Assembly: GCA_022494885.1 (NCBI GenBank)
Contig: JAGVSM010001676.1
Location: 1 to 64,000, forward strand
DNA length: 64,000 nucleotides
Reading direction: 5' to 3'
Origin: Micrasema longulum
Taxonomy: Eukaryota > Arthropoda > Insecta > Trichoptera > Brachycentridae
A program made the translations under genes and the position numbers. Below the pieces are notes generated by a model, which was given only the letters and a program-made list of their open reading frames with translations, did no database searches and had not been told where the DNA came from. Numbering within the stretch: position 1 is the first letter of the stretch; every line of letters starts with the position of its first letter. This document shows positions 1 to 11,912 of this stretch, one piece after another.

Positions 1-139
1 AGGTAATAGATTTCTCTGGATCATGTCTAGTCTGCCTAACTAGGTTCAACCTGTTTTAAGGCAGACATTTTTATGCAAAAAATAATTTTTAAAATTACTT
101 CCTACTTTTTAATTTACTTTACAGTTATACAATATAAAT

Positions 140-472
140 TTATTTTTTAAGAATGTATTTTGAGTACATTTTCAGTAACCAATTTTTTACAAATTTATTA
201 AATTGAATCCGGGTCATGGTTTTGCAATGTTCGGGTAACATATTGAATATTTTGGGGCCCAGAAACCTGTAATTTCTTTGCCCGAATTCAGAAATTGTGA
301 TAGACCCCATGACCCATCCTCTAGTTTGACTTCTGGTAGTGTGGGAGTGTTCCTTTTGGGATTTGATAGAATAATTTACTTTCACATTATCGACTTTTTT
401 TTTGCTGTGTCGTCTTGTTCTCTTGATTTGGAAAAATCGAATACAACACCCAATACTTATATTGACTAACAT
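140..472 (-). pseudogene. Non-LTR reverse transcriptase C-terminal remnant
   Basis: The open stretch on the - strand contains SEFGQRNYRFLGPKIFNMLP and FNKFVKNWLLKM, the Y-GP-IWN-LP and F---LK-WL pattern that ends many jockey/CR1-like proteins. The first residues are not homologous to anything I recognise. Confidence 0.6.
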
Positions 473-867
473 TAGTGAAAATAGAAATTACCTTCAGGAT
501 TTCTAAGCTCGGAGATTTCTTAGCCATTTCGTGTTCAGATTGCCGACCAGTATAATATGGCTATTGGAAGATGCGATTAGTATGCAGAGTGCGTTATCTG
601 TTCACGGACAGAATTATAATTCCCAGGGCCGCTATTACAATGGGAAGCTAAGGACGTCACACCTTTACCACGACGGTATAGTCAAAGATAAATTCTCCCG
701 GGCGATTACGAAGATACACAACCGACGGGGGCGCCAAGGTGGGGACCTTCAAAATTTGTCTACAGTCCCTAAAATACAGCTTGATTAAAATATCATCTGC
801 CAAACTAATTTGACTATTGATGGGAAAGTGCTGATCACTGGCCATGTACCGATCAAATCGATTTTAT

Positions 868-1745
868 TATAATATTTGAGTTTGTCCAAATGTTCGTAGA
901 CAAAAGACTGGATTTCACCCCCTCGGGAGTCATTAAGATTAACAAATTACAACAGGGATGGAGAATACCTAAATAAGGGAATATGGATGTCAAGGCATTT
1001 ACAGGACTTATGACCTGTCATTGGCTGGTTTAAGTGGCCACTTTACACACTGTGTAACATTCACCATTTTGCCTATGTTTTAACATCCATATTTCTTCAA
1101 TTCTTCCATTTGTTGATTTTAGTGAAGTTAAAGAGCTACTTTGCCTATGTTTGAACATCCATATTTCTTCAATTCTTCCATCTGTTGATTTTGGTGAAGT
1201 CAAAGAGTTGAAACTTTTATTGTTGTGAAGAGATTCATCTGACTGAATTATTTCACATACTAGGCAACGCCTGAAACTGATTTTCAATTTTTAAACTTCT
1301 TCTTTGACCAGTTGGTTTCATTACAATATTTGAGTTTTTTATTTTTTTACTTTTATTATTTATTTATTTAGTTCTATGTATTTACATAGTCTAATATATA
1401 TTTACAACACAATATTTACATCTATACTTATTCTAACATTATTTATCACTATTATACACTTAAAATCCTAATTTATAATATTCACTGTTTTATATGTACA
1501 TTTTCATTAATTATATTCACTATTTACACTATTTAATACCTTTATTACCAGTTTGTCCAAATGTTTGTAGAAAAAAGACCATATGGATGTTCAAACATAG
1601 GCGAAATGGTGAATGTTACACTGTGTGTGAAGTGGCCACTTAAACCAGCCAATGGCAGGTCATAAGCCCTGTAAATGCCTAGACTTCCATATTCCCTTAT
1701 TTAAGGTATTCTCCGTCCCTGTTGTAATTTGTTAATCGATTTTAT
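868..1745. repeat. Palindromic repeat family R, long inverted copy
   Basis: The left arm (about 868-1060) is the inverse of the right arm (about 1555-1745). Shared blocks are GGTTTAAGTGGCCACTTTAC, TATGACCTGTCATTGGCTGG and TTTGTCCAAATGTT. Between the arms a segment of about 71 bases is tandemly duplicated (1069-1139 and 1140-1212). At 1335-1550 an AT-rich piece interrupts the right part; on the - strand it ends in AAATAAATAAATA and looks like a short retroelement 3' end. Confidence 0.7.
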
Positions 1746-2203
1746 CAGTTTTTTCATGCAAACATGAAACTCTGTTTCCGAAAATTGATATAAAAACGCA
1801 AACACAACCCTATTATAGCGTGTTTAACACAATTATTATTCACCAAAAATTTTTTTTTTTTTTAATGAACAATATAAAATTAATTATTTTTTTATTCGAT
1901 CGATTTACATTGATCAATTTATCCCACCTCTAATATTTTTTCAAAATGATGTAACCTTGTAAGAACGTTATTAATAATTAGGTTTATTTTAGTTTTAAAG
2001 CTGGTTTTATATAATTATGTTAATTTATATGTCAAACATTGTATAAAATAAATAAATTAACACGTCAGATACGAATGATTTTTTGCGTTTCAATATAAAT
2101 CACTCCTTAGACGGAACTATAAAGTTATGTCGTCATTTTCGCTGACAATTGTCATTCTAATCAAGCTATATTTTAGGGACTATGGGTACATCGATATTTT
2201 TTT

Positions 2204-2340
2204 AATTTTTGCACCACAACAGGCCAGGAGGCCCAATTACAGTGGTGAATTACATCACAGAATACCCAAAATTGATAAAAATCACTTTGAATTTTTTGTG
2301 TTCTCACCGGGAATCGAACCCGGAACCGGAACGAGGCCAC
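2204..2340 (-). mobile_element. SINE A (tRNA-derived), copy lacking its 5' end
   Basis: On the - strand: the B-box GGTTCGATTCCCGG region (2306-2321), then a body ending CCTCCTGGCCTGTTGTGGTG and a T/A-rich tail at 2204. The A-box part of the head is missing. Confidence 0.7.
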
Positions 2341-2384
2341 CATATGTAACAAGGGGACGCGTACGCTACGGTACATGTATCTAC

Positions 2385-2660
2385 GCACTAAAGTTACGTC
2401 AACAGATGGGAGAGTTGAGGAAATGTGGATGTTTGAACATGGGCAGAGTGGTGAATGGTACACAGTGAGTAAGGTGGCCACTTAAACCAGCCAATGACAG
2501 GTCATAATCCCTGTAAATGCTTAGACTTGCATATTTCCTTCTCAAAACTGTTTTTCCTCTCTTTTGTGTTGCAGCAAATTTAGATCTGAATAACTCCTAG
2601 GGAGGAAATCCAGTCTGTCTGCAAACATTTGGACATACTAAAAACATTCTCGGAGAACTG
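2385..2660. repeat. Family R, single arm
   Basis: Contains GGCCACTTAAACCAGCCAAT, the CCTGTAAATGC block and the right-end segment CCTAGGGAGGAAATCCAGTC, then ACATTTGGACATAC. It directly abuts a SINE on its left. Confidence 0.65.
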
Positions 2661-2749
2661 TTTTAATCAAATAAGAAATGCGCTAACCCGAAGTAATGTT
2701 TCGGAGCCATTTGTTCACTGTTTATGTAATTTGGTCTATTGGTCTATAT

Positions 2750-2985
2750 AATTTTTTATATTTTTTTTAGTTTATATTTTTTATTATGTTTATGGTAATT
2801 AGGTTGATTGGATTAATTACGTTTTTTTTATTATTATTATTATGTTAACTTTGTTAAATAACTAATTTAAGGCATGTTTCACATTTTGTAAAATGTTTCC
2901 CTCGGCACGGGACACCCCAGTGAGGGAACATTATTCTGTTTAAAAAAAAGAATACAAACAATGTAAAAGTATAAATAAATAAATA
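2750..2985 (+). mobile_element. Non-LTR 3' end (GTTTCCCTCGGCAC family), copy 1
   Basis: Contains CATTTTGTAAAATGTTTCCC and CACCCCAGTGAGGGAACATT followed by an A-rich TAAATAAATAAA tail. The same 3' region is at 23345-23520 (inverted) and 25060-25245, where it follows recognisable RT C-terminal codons. Confidence 0.7.
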
Positions 2986-2989
2986 TGAC

Positions 2990-3110
2990 GTCAGAGATGA
3001 CCAGCCGCTAGGCATACCGAGGTAGAAAGAGATAGTACAGAAGTTAAGTTTATTGTGTCGGTATATACCGATGAAGATAGCGTTTGTAATCGCGGCCCTG
3101 ATTTTAATAC
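2990..3110. repeat. Dispersed repeat (ATACCGAGGTAGA...GTCGGTATATACCG), copy 1
   Basis: Shares ATAGTACAGAAGTTAAGT and the GGTATATACCGATGAAGATA block with 4100-4175. A weaker piece is at 18840-18900 (AGCATATACCGACGAAGATA). Confidence 0.55.
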
Positions 3111-3289
3111 TGAATGTGAAATCACGATTACGAGATATAGTTATTAAATGCAGCTCTAGGCTATGTTCAGCACGACGGGTAACGGGTTGTACATTTTCAT
3201 ACAATATGCTAATCAGATACCATTCTGCATATAATGAGACATAATTATGGATAATTCATCATACAAGATTATGAGAGTACCTTCGAGTG

Positions 3290-3436
3290 CCTAATAGAAA
3301 ACTCCGAAATTGATGTAGTTAAGTCCATCAGAAATTTAGGAGTTGTTTTGGACAATAAACTGACATACAACGAGCATATAGATACAGTAAATAAATCACT
3401 CAAACTACTTGGCTTCATTAACAGAATATCCTCTTA
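3290..3436 (+). pseudogene. Short RT fragment
   Basis: Reads EIDVVKSIRNLGVVLDNKLT then YNEHIDTVNKSLKLLGFINR, the conserved K-LGV--D--L----HI block after the palm domain of jockey/CR1 reverse transcriptases. Truncated on both sides. Confidence 0.7.
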
Positions 3437-3575
3437 ACATATTACAACAGAGATGAAGAACATTTTAGAGAAGGTAATATAGAAGTCTAGGCATCTACGG
3501 GGTTTATGACCCGTAATTGGCTGGTTAAAGTGGTCACTTTACACATTGTGTATCATTCACCATTCCACGCATATT
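3436..3575. repeat. Family R, partial arm
   Basis: Contains TTACAACAGAGATGAAGAAC, the TCTAGGCATCTACGGGGTTT block and TGGCTGGTTAAAGTGGTCAC. Truncated after the CATTCACCATTC block. Confidence 0.6.
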
Positions 3576-4084
3576 TAAAAAAAAAAAGTTTTATTTATTT
3601 TAACAAATCAGTAACATACATACAAATAATTAAGAATAGTCACTGTAAAAAAAACGAACGCCTATATGTGAAAATAATGTCGCTTGTTTCTGTTCTATTA
3701 ATAAAAAAGAGTATCTAGGCGTTAGAAAGTTACAACAGATGTAAAAAATACAATTTAGTTATTATATTTTTTACATCTGTTTTACTATCTTTCCGAGTGT
3801 ATGTATCGAGACGTTAAAGGAGCCGGCTTTGTAGTCGATCGGTAGATACATACAGACGATCGTTAAGCGTACCGTCTAGGTGATTTCAAAAAGCCATACA
3901 AAACTAATGTTCAAACGAGCATTTTTTGCTTGAATTGGGATTTATTGGAGTTTATAATCACTTTGAACTGAGCACTTTTATTACAGAAGCCTATTTTAAC
4001 TATAAATGAGATGTATTTTAAATGTCAATGACGCAAGGAACGCGGATTGATTGTTTGCGGTCATTCCATTGGCTTGTTTCGATC

Positions 4085-4180
4085 ATGTGATGTCGATATG
4101 ACAAGTAGGTAGAATATACCGAGGTAAGATACAGATAGTACAGAAGTTAAGTATACCGTCTCGATATATACATATGAAGA
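4085..4180. repeat. Dispersed repeat, copy 2
   Basis: AATATACCGAGGTAAGATAC, GATAGTACAGAAGTTAAGTA and TACCGTCTCGATATATAC match copy 1. Confidence 0.55.
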
Positions 4181-4764
4181 TTGACTCAGAACTATTTACG
4201 GGGACCCGTCACAATAGATCTTCACAGGTCCCAGTGACGCCAGAAGCTAACATGGCACTGACCCACAGAATAAGAGTGAAATGGGCCAAACCGTGATTGC
4301 ATATTTTAGATTGTATCGAATAAATTGTTCGTTAGTGCACTCAATATGGAACCCGACAAACGGTCCCCCCCCATGTTTGGTACAGCTGACTGTCGGTATG
4401 CAGTTCCCTACGGTACCGACAACGGGGCACAGAATGACATTTTTACACCTTACACGTTTTCGTGTCAAAAGACAGGTAATACGAGATATGTGACACCATA
4501 ATAACAATTTTATGTCGCAGACATACTATCTACTGTGTCAAGAACGAAACTTACGCCACTTGGGCCGTGCTGCGGATTGCTAAATGTATACATACACAGA
4601 ACACAGTTATTCTGCAATCGATCCCAAATTGCTCCGTAAAATTCCAACATTTTGTATAACAATTCAGAAATTATTTGAAGACACTTTTGACGTTTACACG
4701 CCCATAAAGAAAGATGGGTAAGAACCCATCTTGAATTTGCGTCTATCATTTGAATTCCAAAATA

Positions 4765-5240
4765 CATTACTTATATTGACAGGCTGGAGAAAGTACAAAA
4801 CAAATTTTTAAAACATTTGAATTTTCGATACTCTCTTATATTTCCAAATCATGACTTATTTGCACGTTTTCACAAACTTATTAACCTTGAAAAAGGAAAA
4901 CATTAATATACCTCAATTTCGTCTACAAAATTAGTAACAGCTGATTCGTCCCAGCTCCTAAATAAAATTAAAATTAACTGTCCATCACGTGCCCTACGAA
5001 ATCACCCAACCTTTCGAATACCTAACGTCAATACGAACTATTGTCAGAATTCGTTTTTACATAGATCATGTTCCACTTTTAACAGCTTTTTTAACCATAT
5101 AGATAGCTATATTAATAACCTTACATATAATTACTTTATAATATGGAAACTTCACTGGTCCATTAGAGTTAAGTCTAACTCTGTAAAATATAAAACTTTG
5201 TAACTGTACTGTATGTTTCCTAAATAAATATAAGAAAAAA
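4765..5240 (+). pseudogene. Non-LTR RT C-terminus and 3' end
   Basis: Starts IDRLEKVQNKFLKHLNFRYS, LIFPNHDLFARFHKLINLEK, then frameshifts. The rest includes SRALRNHPTFRIPNVNTNYC and CSTFNSFFNHIDSYINN-type codons and ends in an A-rich tail near 5240. An interrupted antisense copy lies at 8450-9460. Confidence 0.7.
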
Positions 5241-5489
5241 GGAAAAAAAAAATGTTACGTAAATATTGACAGCTAAATGCCGTGTTGTAGGTAGTTATTT
5301 ATCTATATGTGCCCGGAGAGCGTTTACATGACAGGTATAATTAAAATTAAAGACCTTTATGGTATTATAAACGCGTTTACAAGCAAACGTCGTTTTACAC
5401 CGGGGTTTCGTTCCGATAGACACCGGCGTAAAAAAAATCTCCGAAAATGAACACAAATATAATGAAAGATATTTATTTAACACATATAT

Positions 5490-6458
5490 TATACATATAC
5501 TGTTTTCTTAAACAATCTGACAAATGGAAAAATAATTACATTTTTCATTAATGCATTTGCTACTTACACATGCATTTGCTTCTCACACATGAAATGTGAT
5601 CCCATCCTGTTTCTTTAAGATCCCAGCAGTATTTCTACACTTTAAAACGACACAACATGGCATAGTTTAATTCAAATCGGGTGTTGCGTACTGAGCGACG
5701 TCTACAAAGAAACTAATGGGTCAAAAATCGCACTTTTCCCGCTTTCCAATTGTTCCAAGAAGCTAAACTTTGAGACCTAAGACAAATATATTGTTTTCAA
5801 TGTTTAAAATATATATTTAAGAACCAAAATTTATTTACAAGTAATTCAAAAAGATCGAGTCAAATAAGAATTTTTAATTCTTAATTCCCAAAAATTTTTA
5901 ATTCTTTTTTTACTGATAATATTTCATTGATTCCAAACTTTTAAAATTTTACTTCTTTTAAAAAACATGCACTATCCTGGATTCAAAACAGAGATACGGA
6001 CTCTATTTTTCTATGATTTATTTTGTTGCCCTTTAATAATAAGGAATATTTTTGTGTTTTTGATTTTTTTTAAATATTTTTTATTTCCTTTTTTAATTAC
6101 TAGAAAAAAAATACCATAAGTATTATCTTTTACAAAATATCTTATTTTTTCTTTCTTATGTTACACAAAAATATTATAATTGTCCATTTTTTATTATGGG
6201 GGCAAAAATTCATTGACATTTTCTTGTATACCCACGAACAGGCCATGCCTTTGTGGGATTTTTTGTTTACTATTTTTACTATTAATATGTATTTCATTGC
6301 TATGTAATTATGCTTTATTTTTTTTAATACTCTGTTTTATCATTTATGTTTATTGTAAAAAAACAAAAATAAATAAACCTAAAACTACTTCTTTAAGAGT
6401 GGTTTAGTCGCCTTCTGTTAGATGTGCATGCGATTTCTGGAGTATTCTTAATTCTATG
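5490..6458 (-). mobile_element. CATAG family, copy 3, inverted, truncated and interrupted
   Basis: On the - strand the terminus CATAGAATTAAGAATACTCC at 6458 is followed by about 65 bases of the family. An unrelated AT-rich insert (about 5735-6395) follows, then the next 240 bases of the family down to about 5490. The other terminus is not seen. Confidence 0.6.
5735..6392. other. AT-rich insert inside CATAG copy 3
   Basis: Very T-rich on the + strand in the second half. No coding frame or repeat end is recognised. Confidence 0.5.
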
Positions 6459-6459
6459 A

Positions 6460-7368
6460 TCTATACACACAATACACAATTTCATTATTGCACAATTATT
6501 ATTAGTTTTCATATCCCGGCTTGCTAGAAAGTTCGGTGCTAAGTCGGGACTCTTAAAAATATATATATATTGCATAACAGCACGATTGTTACATCCATTT
6601 CGGATCTAACAATGTCGCGACTAAAGTCTAGTTAATAAAATATACCCCACAATCCTCACCGCTTCCTGTCGCATGGCCAAAACAAATACAGAACAATAAG
6701 ACAATAAACAGTTTTATGTTGTGTTAATATTTAACAGTTCCCCATTATATTTGACCAAAGGCAAACAACCCAATGAACGGACGCGGACATTTCAATTTTG
6801 GCTTTATCACGTAGACGTAATGCGTACATCTTGATCGACGTTTGACAGTTCTGTTACAATTCGCGACCGCCATTTTATAAATATGGTCACGTGGTCTATT
6901 TACCCTCTTATGATTGCCCAACATTTTTTTTCATTTTCTTATTATTTTTAAGCTAGTTTCTGTAGCTTTTTTACTTTTTTTTCAAACAAACAAACAACAG
7001 AGGTTGACAGAGACGATAGAACGCTATGTTACTCTGTCTATGCGTTCAGACCTTGTGTTAACGAAAAGGCGGACTGTAATGGAAAAACGAATTTCATTCA
7101 GTTTTGTTAGAGGTTGGGAATATTTGAATAAAGGATAGGAACATGGAATGGACACCTACCTTTGATATGATGTAAATGTTCTTCGATTACGGGCACTAGA
7201 TAATGAAATGCACTATGATATATGTAGCTATTTATGATAACTTTAGAACGACGCACGACGATTCAAGAACTTTTATGCAATGTGATGTTGTCAAAAATGT
7301 TGTGTGTTTTGTTCCAAATACAAATCCTCTTTCTTCTATCTTGATGTCAGGGAGGTACCATAAGGATG
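6460..7368. other. Apparently single-copy non-coding DNA
   Basis: No repeat found within the window. A GC-richer patch at 6770-6905 contains a CACGTG site (GGTCACGTGGTC) near 6885, which could be a regulatory element in the PDZ gene's upstream intron; this is speculation. Confidence 0.4.
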
Positions 7369-7376
7369 GGTCAAGG

Positions 7377-8380
7377 CAGGGGTTCTGAACCTTTTTGAAG
7401 TCAGGGAGCACTTTTGATCGTAAGGAAAATTCGCGGTACGCCAAAACAAATGATTCAAAAAACATACAAAGATATCTTTTATTAAAAATAAAACTGATTA
7501 TTTTATTACAGACAAGCTAAAAATTGCATTAATTAAAAAATACACAGAAATATAAATACTCCAATGAAACTTTTTGCGGCGAAAATTATTTCATGTGACA
7601 TCTAAGCTTGCCGGCTTTTACAAATTTCAGCAATTTTAGGTCTAATATTTGATATACTTTCATTTTGTCATCCAAATTGCTAAGTCTTTCGCGTTTCTTC
7701 GTTTTAATATTGGTTAATGTCAAGAATCCTAGCTCACACAAATATGAGGTTAAAAATTGTAATAAAAATTTCAGAGCTGGGTATTCGTTTTGAACATAAA
7801 TCCAAAATTCATCCAGAGTTATTTCTGAGAATTTTATTATTAGAGTACGATCTGTTGATAGAGTTATTAATTGTTCTTCTTCTTGATACGAAAATTCGCA
7901 ATTCGATGTATCCCTGGAAGTATCAATTGCCGCAAAGGGATTTCGTATCCAGTCATGATTTTCTATATAATATTTTCCATAGTAATATTCAATATTTTCT
8001 TCCAAAAAAGTTAAATGTTCTGTTTTAGCTAAAATAATTTTCTCAGCAGTGTTTTCATTTAACGAAGGATTCAGTCTTTTTTAATCAACTAATCTACTCT
8101 TTTTTTTATAAAATGCAATTTTTCCGAAAAGTGACTTTTTCCGCAAGGCTGTCAATTTGTCAGTGGATGTCATTTTTTTTATTTTCTTCTTTGAATGCTG
8201 GCATTGACGCTATTCAAGTAATTAAAAATATCGGCTAAATATGCCATTTTACCAGATATAATTTTGAAGACATTGTACAAAATCATCCTCACCTTCATTT
8301 TGGTCAGCATTAAATTTTGGTTTTCATAATTTCGCAAAGCACTTGCAACAAGCTCCCGGAGCACCGGTCAAGAAACACTG
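7377..8380 (-). mobile_element. hAT-superfamily element, 1.0 kb, with 8-bp target duplication
   Basis: The left end CAGGGGTTCTGAACC (7377) and right end, read inverted, CAGTGTTTCTTGACC (8380) are imperfect terminal inverted repeats. Both are flanked by the perfect 8-bp direct repeat GGTCAAGG (7369-7376 and 8381-8388), the hAT duplication length. Inside, the - strand holds the C-terminal part of a ZBED5/SCAND3-like transposase. The N-terminal half is absent, so this is an internally deleted copy that could move only with help from another transposase. Confidence 0.85.
7586..8364 (-). pseudogene. hAT transposase C-terminal remnant (ZBED5/SCAND3-like)
   Basis: Two open pieces on the - strand, 8364-8179 and 8005-7586, separated by a frameshifted, stop-containing stretch. 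The first gives LTKMKVRMILYN and GKMAYLADIFNYLNSVNASI, matching the LAYLADIF--LN-LN region of these proteins. The second gives DWIRNPFAAID, then LSTDRTLIIKFSEITLDEFW, then LTSYLCELGFLTLTNIKTKK. These are the DRTLQ-KF and TYLCE-GFS-LT-IKTKKR blocks of the hAT dimerisation domain. No catalytic N-terminal region is present, so it is not a functional gene. Confidence 0.85.
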
Positions 8381-8449
8381 GGTCAAGGGAAGGATGTAAA
8401 AGAAAGGTAATCGGCCAGAAATAATATCGATAAATGCTGTTATTTTTTA

Positions 8450-9465
8450 TTTTATTTTTCTTTTATTCAGGAAACATACAGTACAGTTACAAAGTTTCAT
8501 ATTTTACACAATTGGACTTAATTCTAATGGACCAGTGAAGTTTCCATATTAAAAAGCAATTAAATGTAATGTTAATTATGAAAGTATAAAAAAGAGAAGG
8601 AAAAAGAAAACATAAATGAAAGTCGTTTAAAAATTAAAATTTAAGTGAAAAAAAAATATTTTAAGGTTTGTAGTTTGTAGTGAGTATTTACAAATGGAAA
8701 TAATATTAAAAATGAAGAAAATTTGTAAGAGTAATTAAGAATTAAGAATGGAAATAAGGAATGAAAAACATGCTCAGATGTAAAAATAAAATAAAATAGT
8801 AATAACATTTTTTTAAAAAAGGAAAAACATAAACACATATTTATTTAAAGGGATTCAAAGAAACGATGAGAAGAATCTTTAAGTGAAATATAAGACAGTA
8901 AATTTAAATTTAGGTCAATTTAAAAAACATCTTCAAAATTAATGACACATTATAGTAAGAGCAGCAATATATTGATTTATTAACATATATAATATAAGTA
9001 ATTAAAAGTAGTTTAAAAGTATAAAAAGTATAAAAACATGCCAATGGCAGCAGAGAAAAAAGAAAAAATAAAGAAAGAATAACAAGTATAGCAAGTAATC
9101 ATTTAAAATTTGAAAAAGCAATATAAGGAGAAGATTTTAAACCAAGAGAAGTCGATAAAATTTCATTAAAGCGATTTTAGTAGTAATTCAAAATTTCAAA
9201 AGAGAAATTTAATTTATAATAATAATATTAATGTATGTAATTTGAGTGATATAAGAGAAAAAGGGACCAACCGGAGTTTTATTCAAAAGTTTTCAATACA
9301 CTATTTTTAAATAATTGTAATCCTGTATGATATATATCTATATGGTTAAAAAAGCTGTTAAAAGTGGAACATGATCTGTGTAAAAACGAATTCTGGCAAT
9401 AGTTCGTATTGACACTAGGTATTCTAAAGGTTGGGTGATTTCGTAGGGCACGTGATGGATTTACT
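8450..9465 (-). pseudogene. Same RT 3' end, antisense, split by an A-rich insert
   Basis: 8450-8580 and 9330-9460 match, inverted, the two halves of 4980-5225 (shared AACTTCACTGGTCCATTAGA inverse and GATTTCGTAGGGCACGTGAT). Between them lies about 745 bases of strongly A-rich (+ strand) DNA without coding potential. Confidence 0.6.
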
Positions 9466-10829
9466 TAGCACCTTGCTTCCTTCACATGCATACATGTCAT
9501 CTGCTCATGCACGCCCGCCGATTATTCCAATATCTGACACGTCCATCTTCAAGTATTCAAGTGTCTCGTTTTCTGAATCCATCAACATACGCATTTCAAA
9601 TATTTTAAGCTCTTCTTTCGCTGTTCGTTCGCTCTACATGTCCAAACCATTGAAAAAGATTTAAGGAAGCGTTGGTTCCATCCAATTTATGGACGGCTCG
9701 CGCATGCTACAAACATTTATTTGTCAAACTAACAGTCTGTCATCCTTCCTTATAAATAATCAAGAATTGTTTCTGTCTAACCGCGTGCTATGAGCAATTT
9801 GAATTTTTATCAACATAATCCGTGGGAGCAAAGGAATTCGGTATTTTGAAACATGTTGGGTAACCTATGAGCCACAAGTCTAGAGTGGTGTAATAGGTAC
9901 CAACAGTACCAGCACTACACTGGCAGTGGACGCCGAAGCCGGTTTTAAGTTGTCAATTCGAGTCTGGGAGGTCATACTCCCGTTATGAATACCAACTACC
10001 GACGTGTATTAGCCCCTATCATTATAATTGAATAATTATTGGGCGAACTCTTAAATGTTTCCTATATGTATGGCGGTTTTGTGTCGTTGTTTGATTTGTT
10101 TGTATTACTACGTTCTTCTTCATTTAGAAGCAGTATCCGGGTAGTATACAGGGGCAAACCGCGTATAGAAGCGATTATGCGCAGCTTACCATATATTTTT
10201 TTAAAGCATCCACCCCTTTTTCGAAACTGTTCATAAAAACTTGAGTCTTTCTTGAGTTTCGCATATCAAAATCAATTTTTTAAACTAATTAAGCGAAAAT
10301 TTAATATTTCTTTACAATCGAACCGCGAGATAACAAAACAAAGAAACTTTTAAAGCTTTTATTGTTCCCCTCACTGCAGTATTGTCAATTTGTGATCAAT
10401 CAAATACACATGGTCAGCACAATCATCTTTTTCTAATTTTCCAGTATGACAGTAAAGGAATACAGTGTTAGTTCCAAATTGAGACCGCGGCCGGACGCTC
10501 CAGCAGCTTACCAACAATGGTGTAAAATAACATTTCTAACATGAAGACTCTCTTTGGCATTAGTGTAGCAGTTTTAGTTATTCCTCTCGAAAACGCCAAA
10601 ACGGAAGTTTGCTATCTTTGCTTCTAATGCCCTCAACTGTTATATTTTTTATTTCTGTGTTTTATATGTCAAATAAAGGTTACTAAATCTAAAAAAACAT
10701 GTAACAGTTCTTCAATGTACACTGTAGAAACTATAACTTATCAACCATAAAGTAATTACAATTAAGAATTATAGTCAGTACGCAATTCATTCAGTAATTC
10801 ACTGTACAATTTCAAGGGAAAAATTATTA
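9466..10829. other. Non-coding region, nothing recognised
   Basis: Contains a GC-richer patch around 9890-10000 and another at 10470-10520. No domain, tRNA or repeat was recognised. A weak antisense coding pattern at 9660-9430 did not match a family I know. Confidence 0.4.
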
Positions 10830-11705
10830 TGTATACTGACGACATTGGACTATTCTATAAAAATCAAACAGACGTATTAACAAACAATGACATAACGAAG
10901 ACCTTACTATGTTGACCAAATGGACAAACACAAACTTACTTACACTTAATGAAAAAAAATGCAATATTATCCATTTTTTATCTAGAAAAAAATGTCATAA
11001 ACTAGATGCTTACATAAATAATGAACGACTTACTGAAATTGAACATGTTAAATACCTAGGGCTAACAATAGACAGACAATTGACATGAACAATTCATATC
11101 AACAATTTAATTAGCAAAGTGGCGACATTATCGAGTCTTTTTTTAAATATCAAAAACTTTGTTCCAAAAACGGAAAAATAATCTAATGTATGAAGCCAAT
11201 GTAAAAATTAAAATATGTTATACGCAACTACTATGGGGAACAGGATATCAAAATGACATAAACAGACTACAAAAACAACAAAATAAAATATTAAAGTTAG
11301 TATATGACCTTCCCTATCTAACAGCAACTAGAGAACTTTTTAAACAAACTAAGCAATCAAATATAACTGAACTCTTTCAACTCCAATCATTAAAATTTAT
11401 CCATAAATTCGCCACGTAGACGAATAACTAAAACTTGTAAAACATTGTAGTCAACATGGACATAATACGAGAATATCAGAAAAATATCAAATGCAACTTT
11501 CTAAAACAAGACAAGGACAACCGAGACTAATAAAGTCTGGGGGGGGACTGAAATTATACAATAAACTACCAGACAAAACTAAAAAAAAGGCTCAGACAAA
11601 CTTTTCAAAAGATGTAGAAAAATATTATAAATGAAAAATGTATATATTATTTTATGTAAAATGAATGTTATAATCCGTAAGGGTTTATAAATGAATTTTC
11701 AAATA
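10830..11705 (+). pseudogene. Non-LTR RT remnant with 3' tail
   Basis: Reads YTDDIGLFYKNQTDVL (YxDD-type catalytic block) and LNEKKCNIIHFLSRKK, then IEHVKYLGLTIDRQL. It continues as the open frame 11159-11419 with YEANVKIKICYTQLLWGTGY and INRLQKQQNKILKLVYDLP. The 3' end reads AATGTTATAATCCGTAAGGG and finishes in an A-rich tail near 11705. Several stops and frameshifts. Confidence 0.75.
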
Positions 11706-11824
11706 ATAAAAAAAATAAAAAAAATAGACTAGTAAGGGTCCAACAATTTTTTTTGAAACAGGTCGACTACCGATTTAACATTAACTTCTTTAACCATGCT
11801 GAAAGTATTATTTTGAACAACAGA

Positions 11825-11912
11825 GTTTGAATTGAAATTTTTATATTATTTTTGTAAAATGAATGTAATAATCCGTAGGGGTTTATAAATAAATTTTCGA
11901 ATAAAAAATAAA
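11825..11912 (+). mobile_element. Second 3' end of the same non-LTR family
   Basis: AATGTAATAATCCGTAGGGG followed by TTTATAAATAAATTTTCG repeats the end of the previous element, with its own A-rich tail. Confidence 0.6.

Noticed and set aside
4247..4507. Overlapping open frames on both strands
   Set aside because: No family similarity, no splice signals, and both strands are equally open; probably chance.
9431..9664. A 77-codon + strand protein
   Set aside because: The composition resembles antisense of a coding remnant, but I could not assign it to a family; too weak to annotate.
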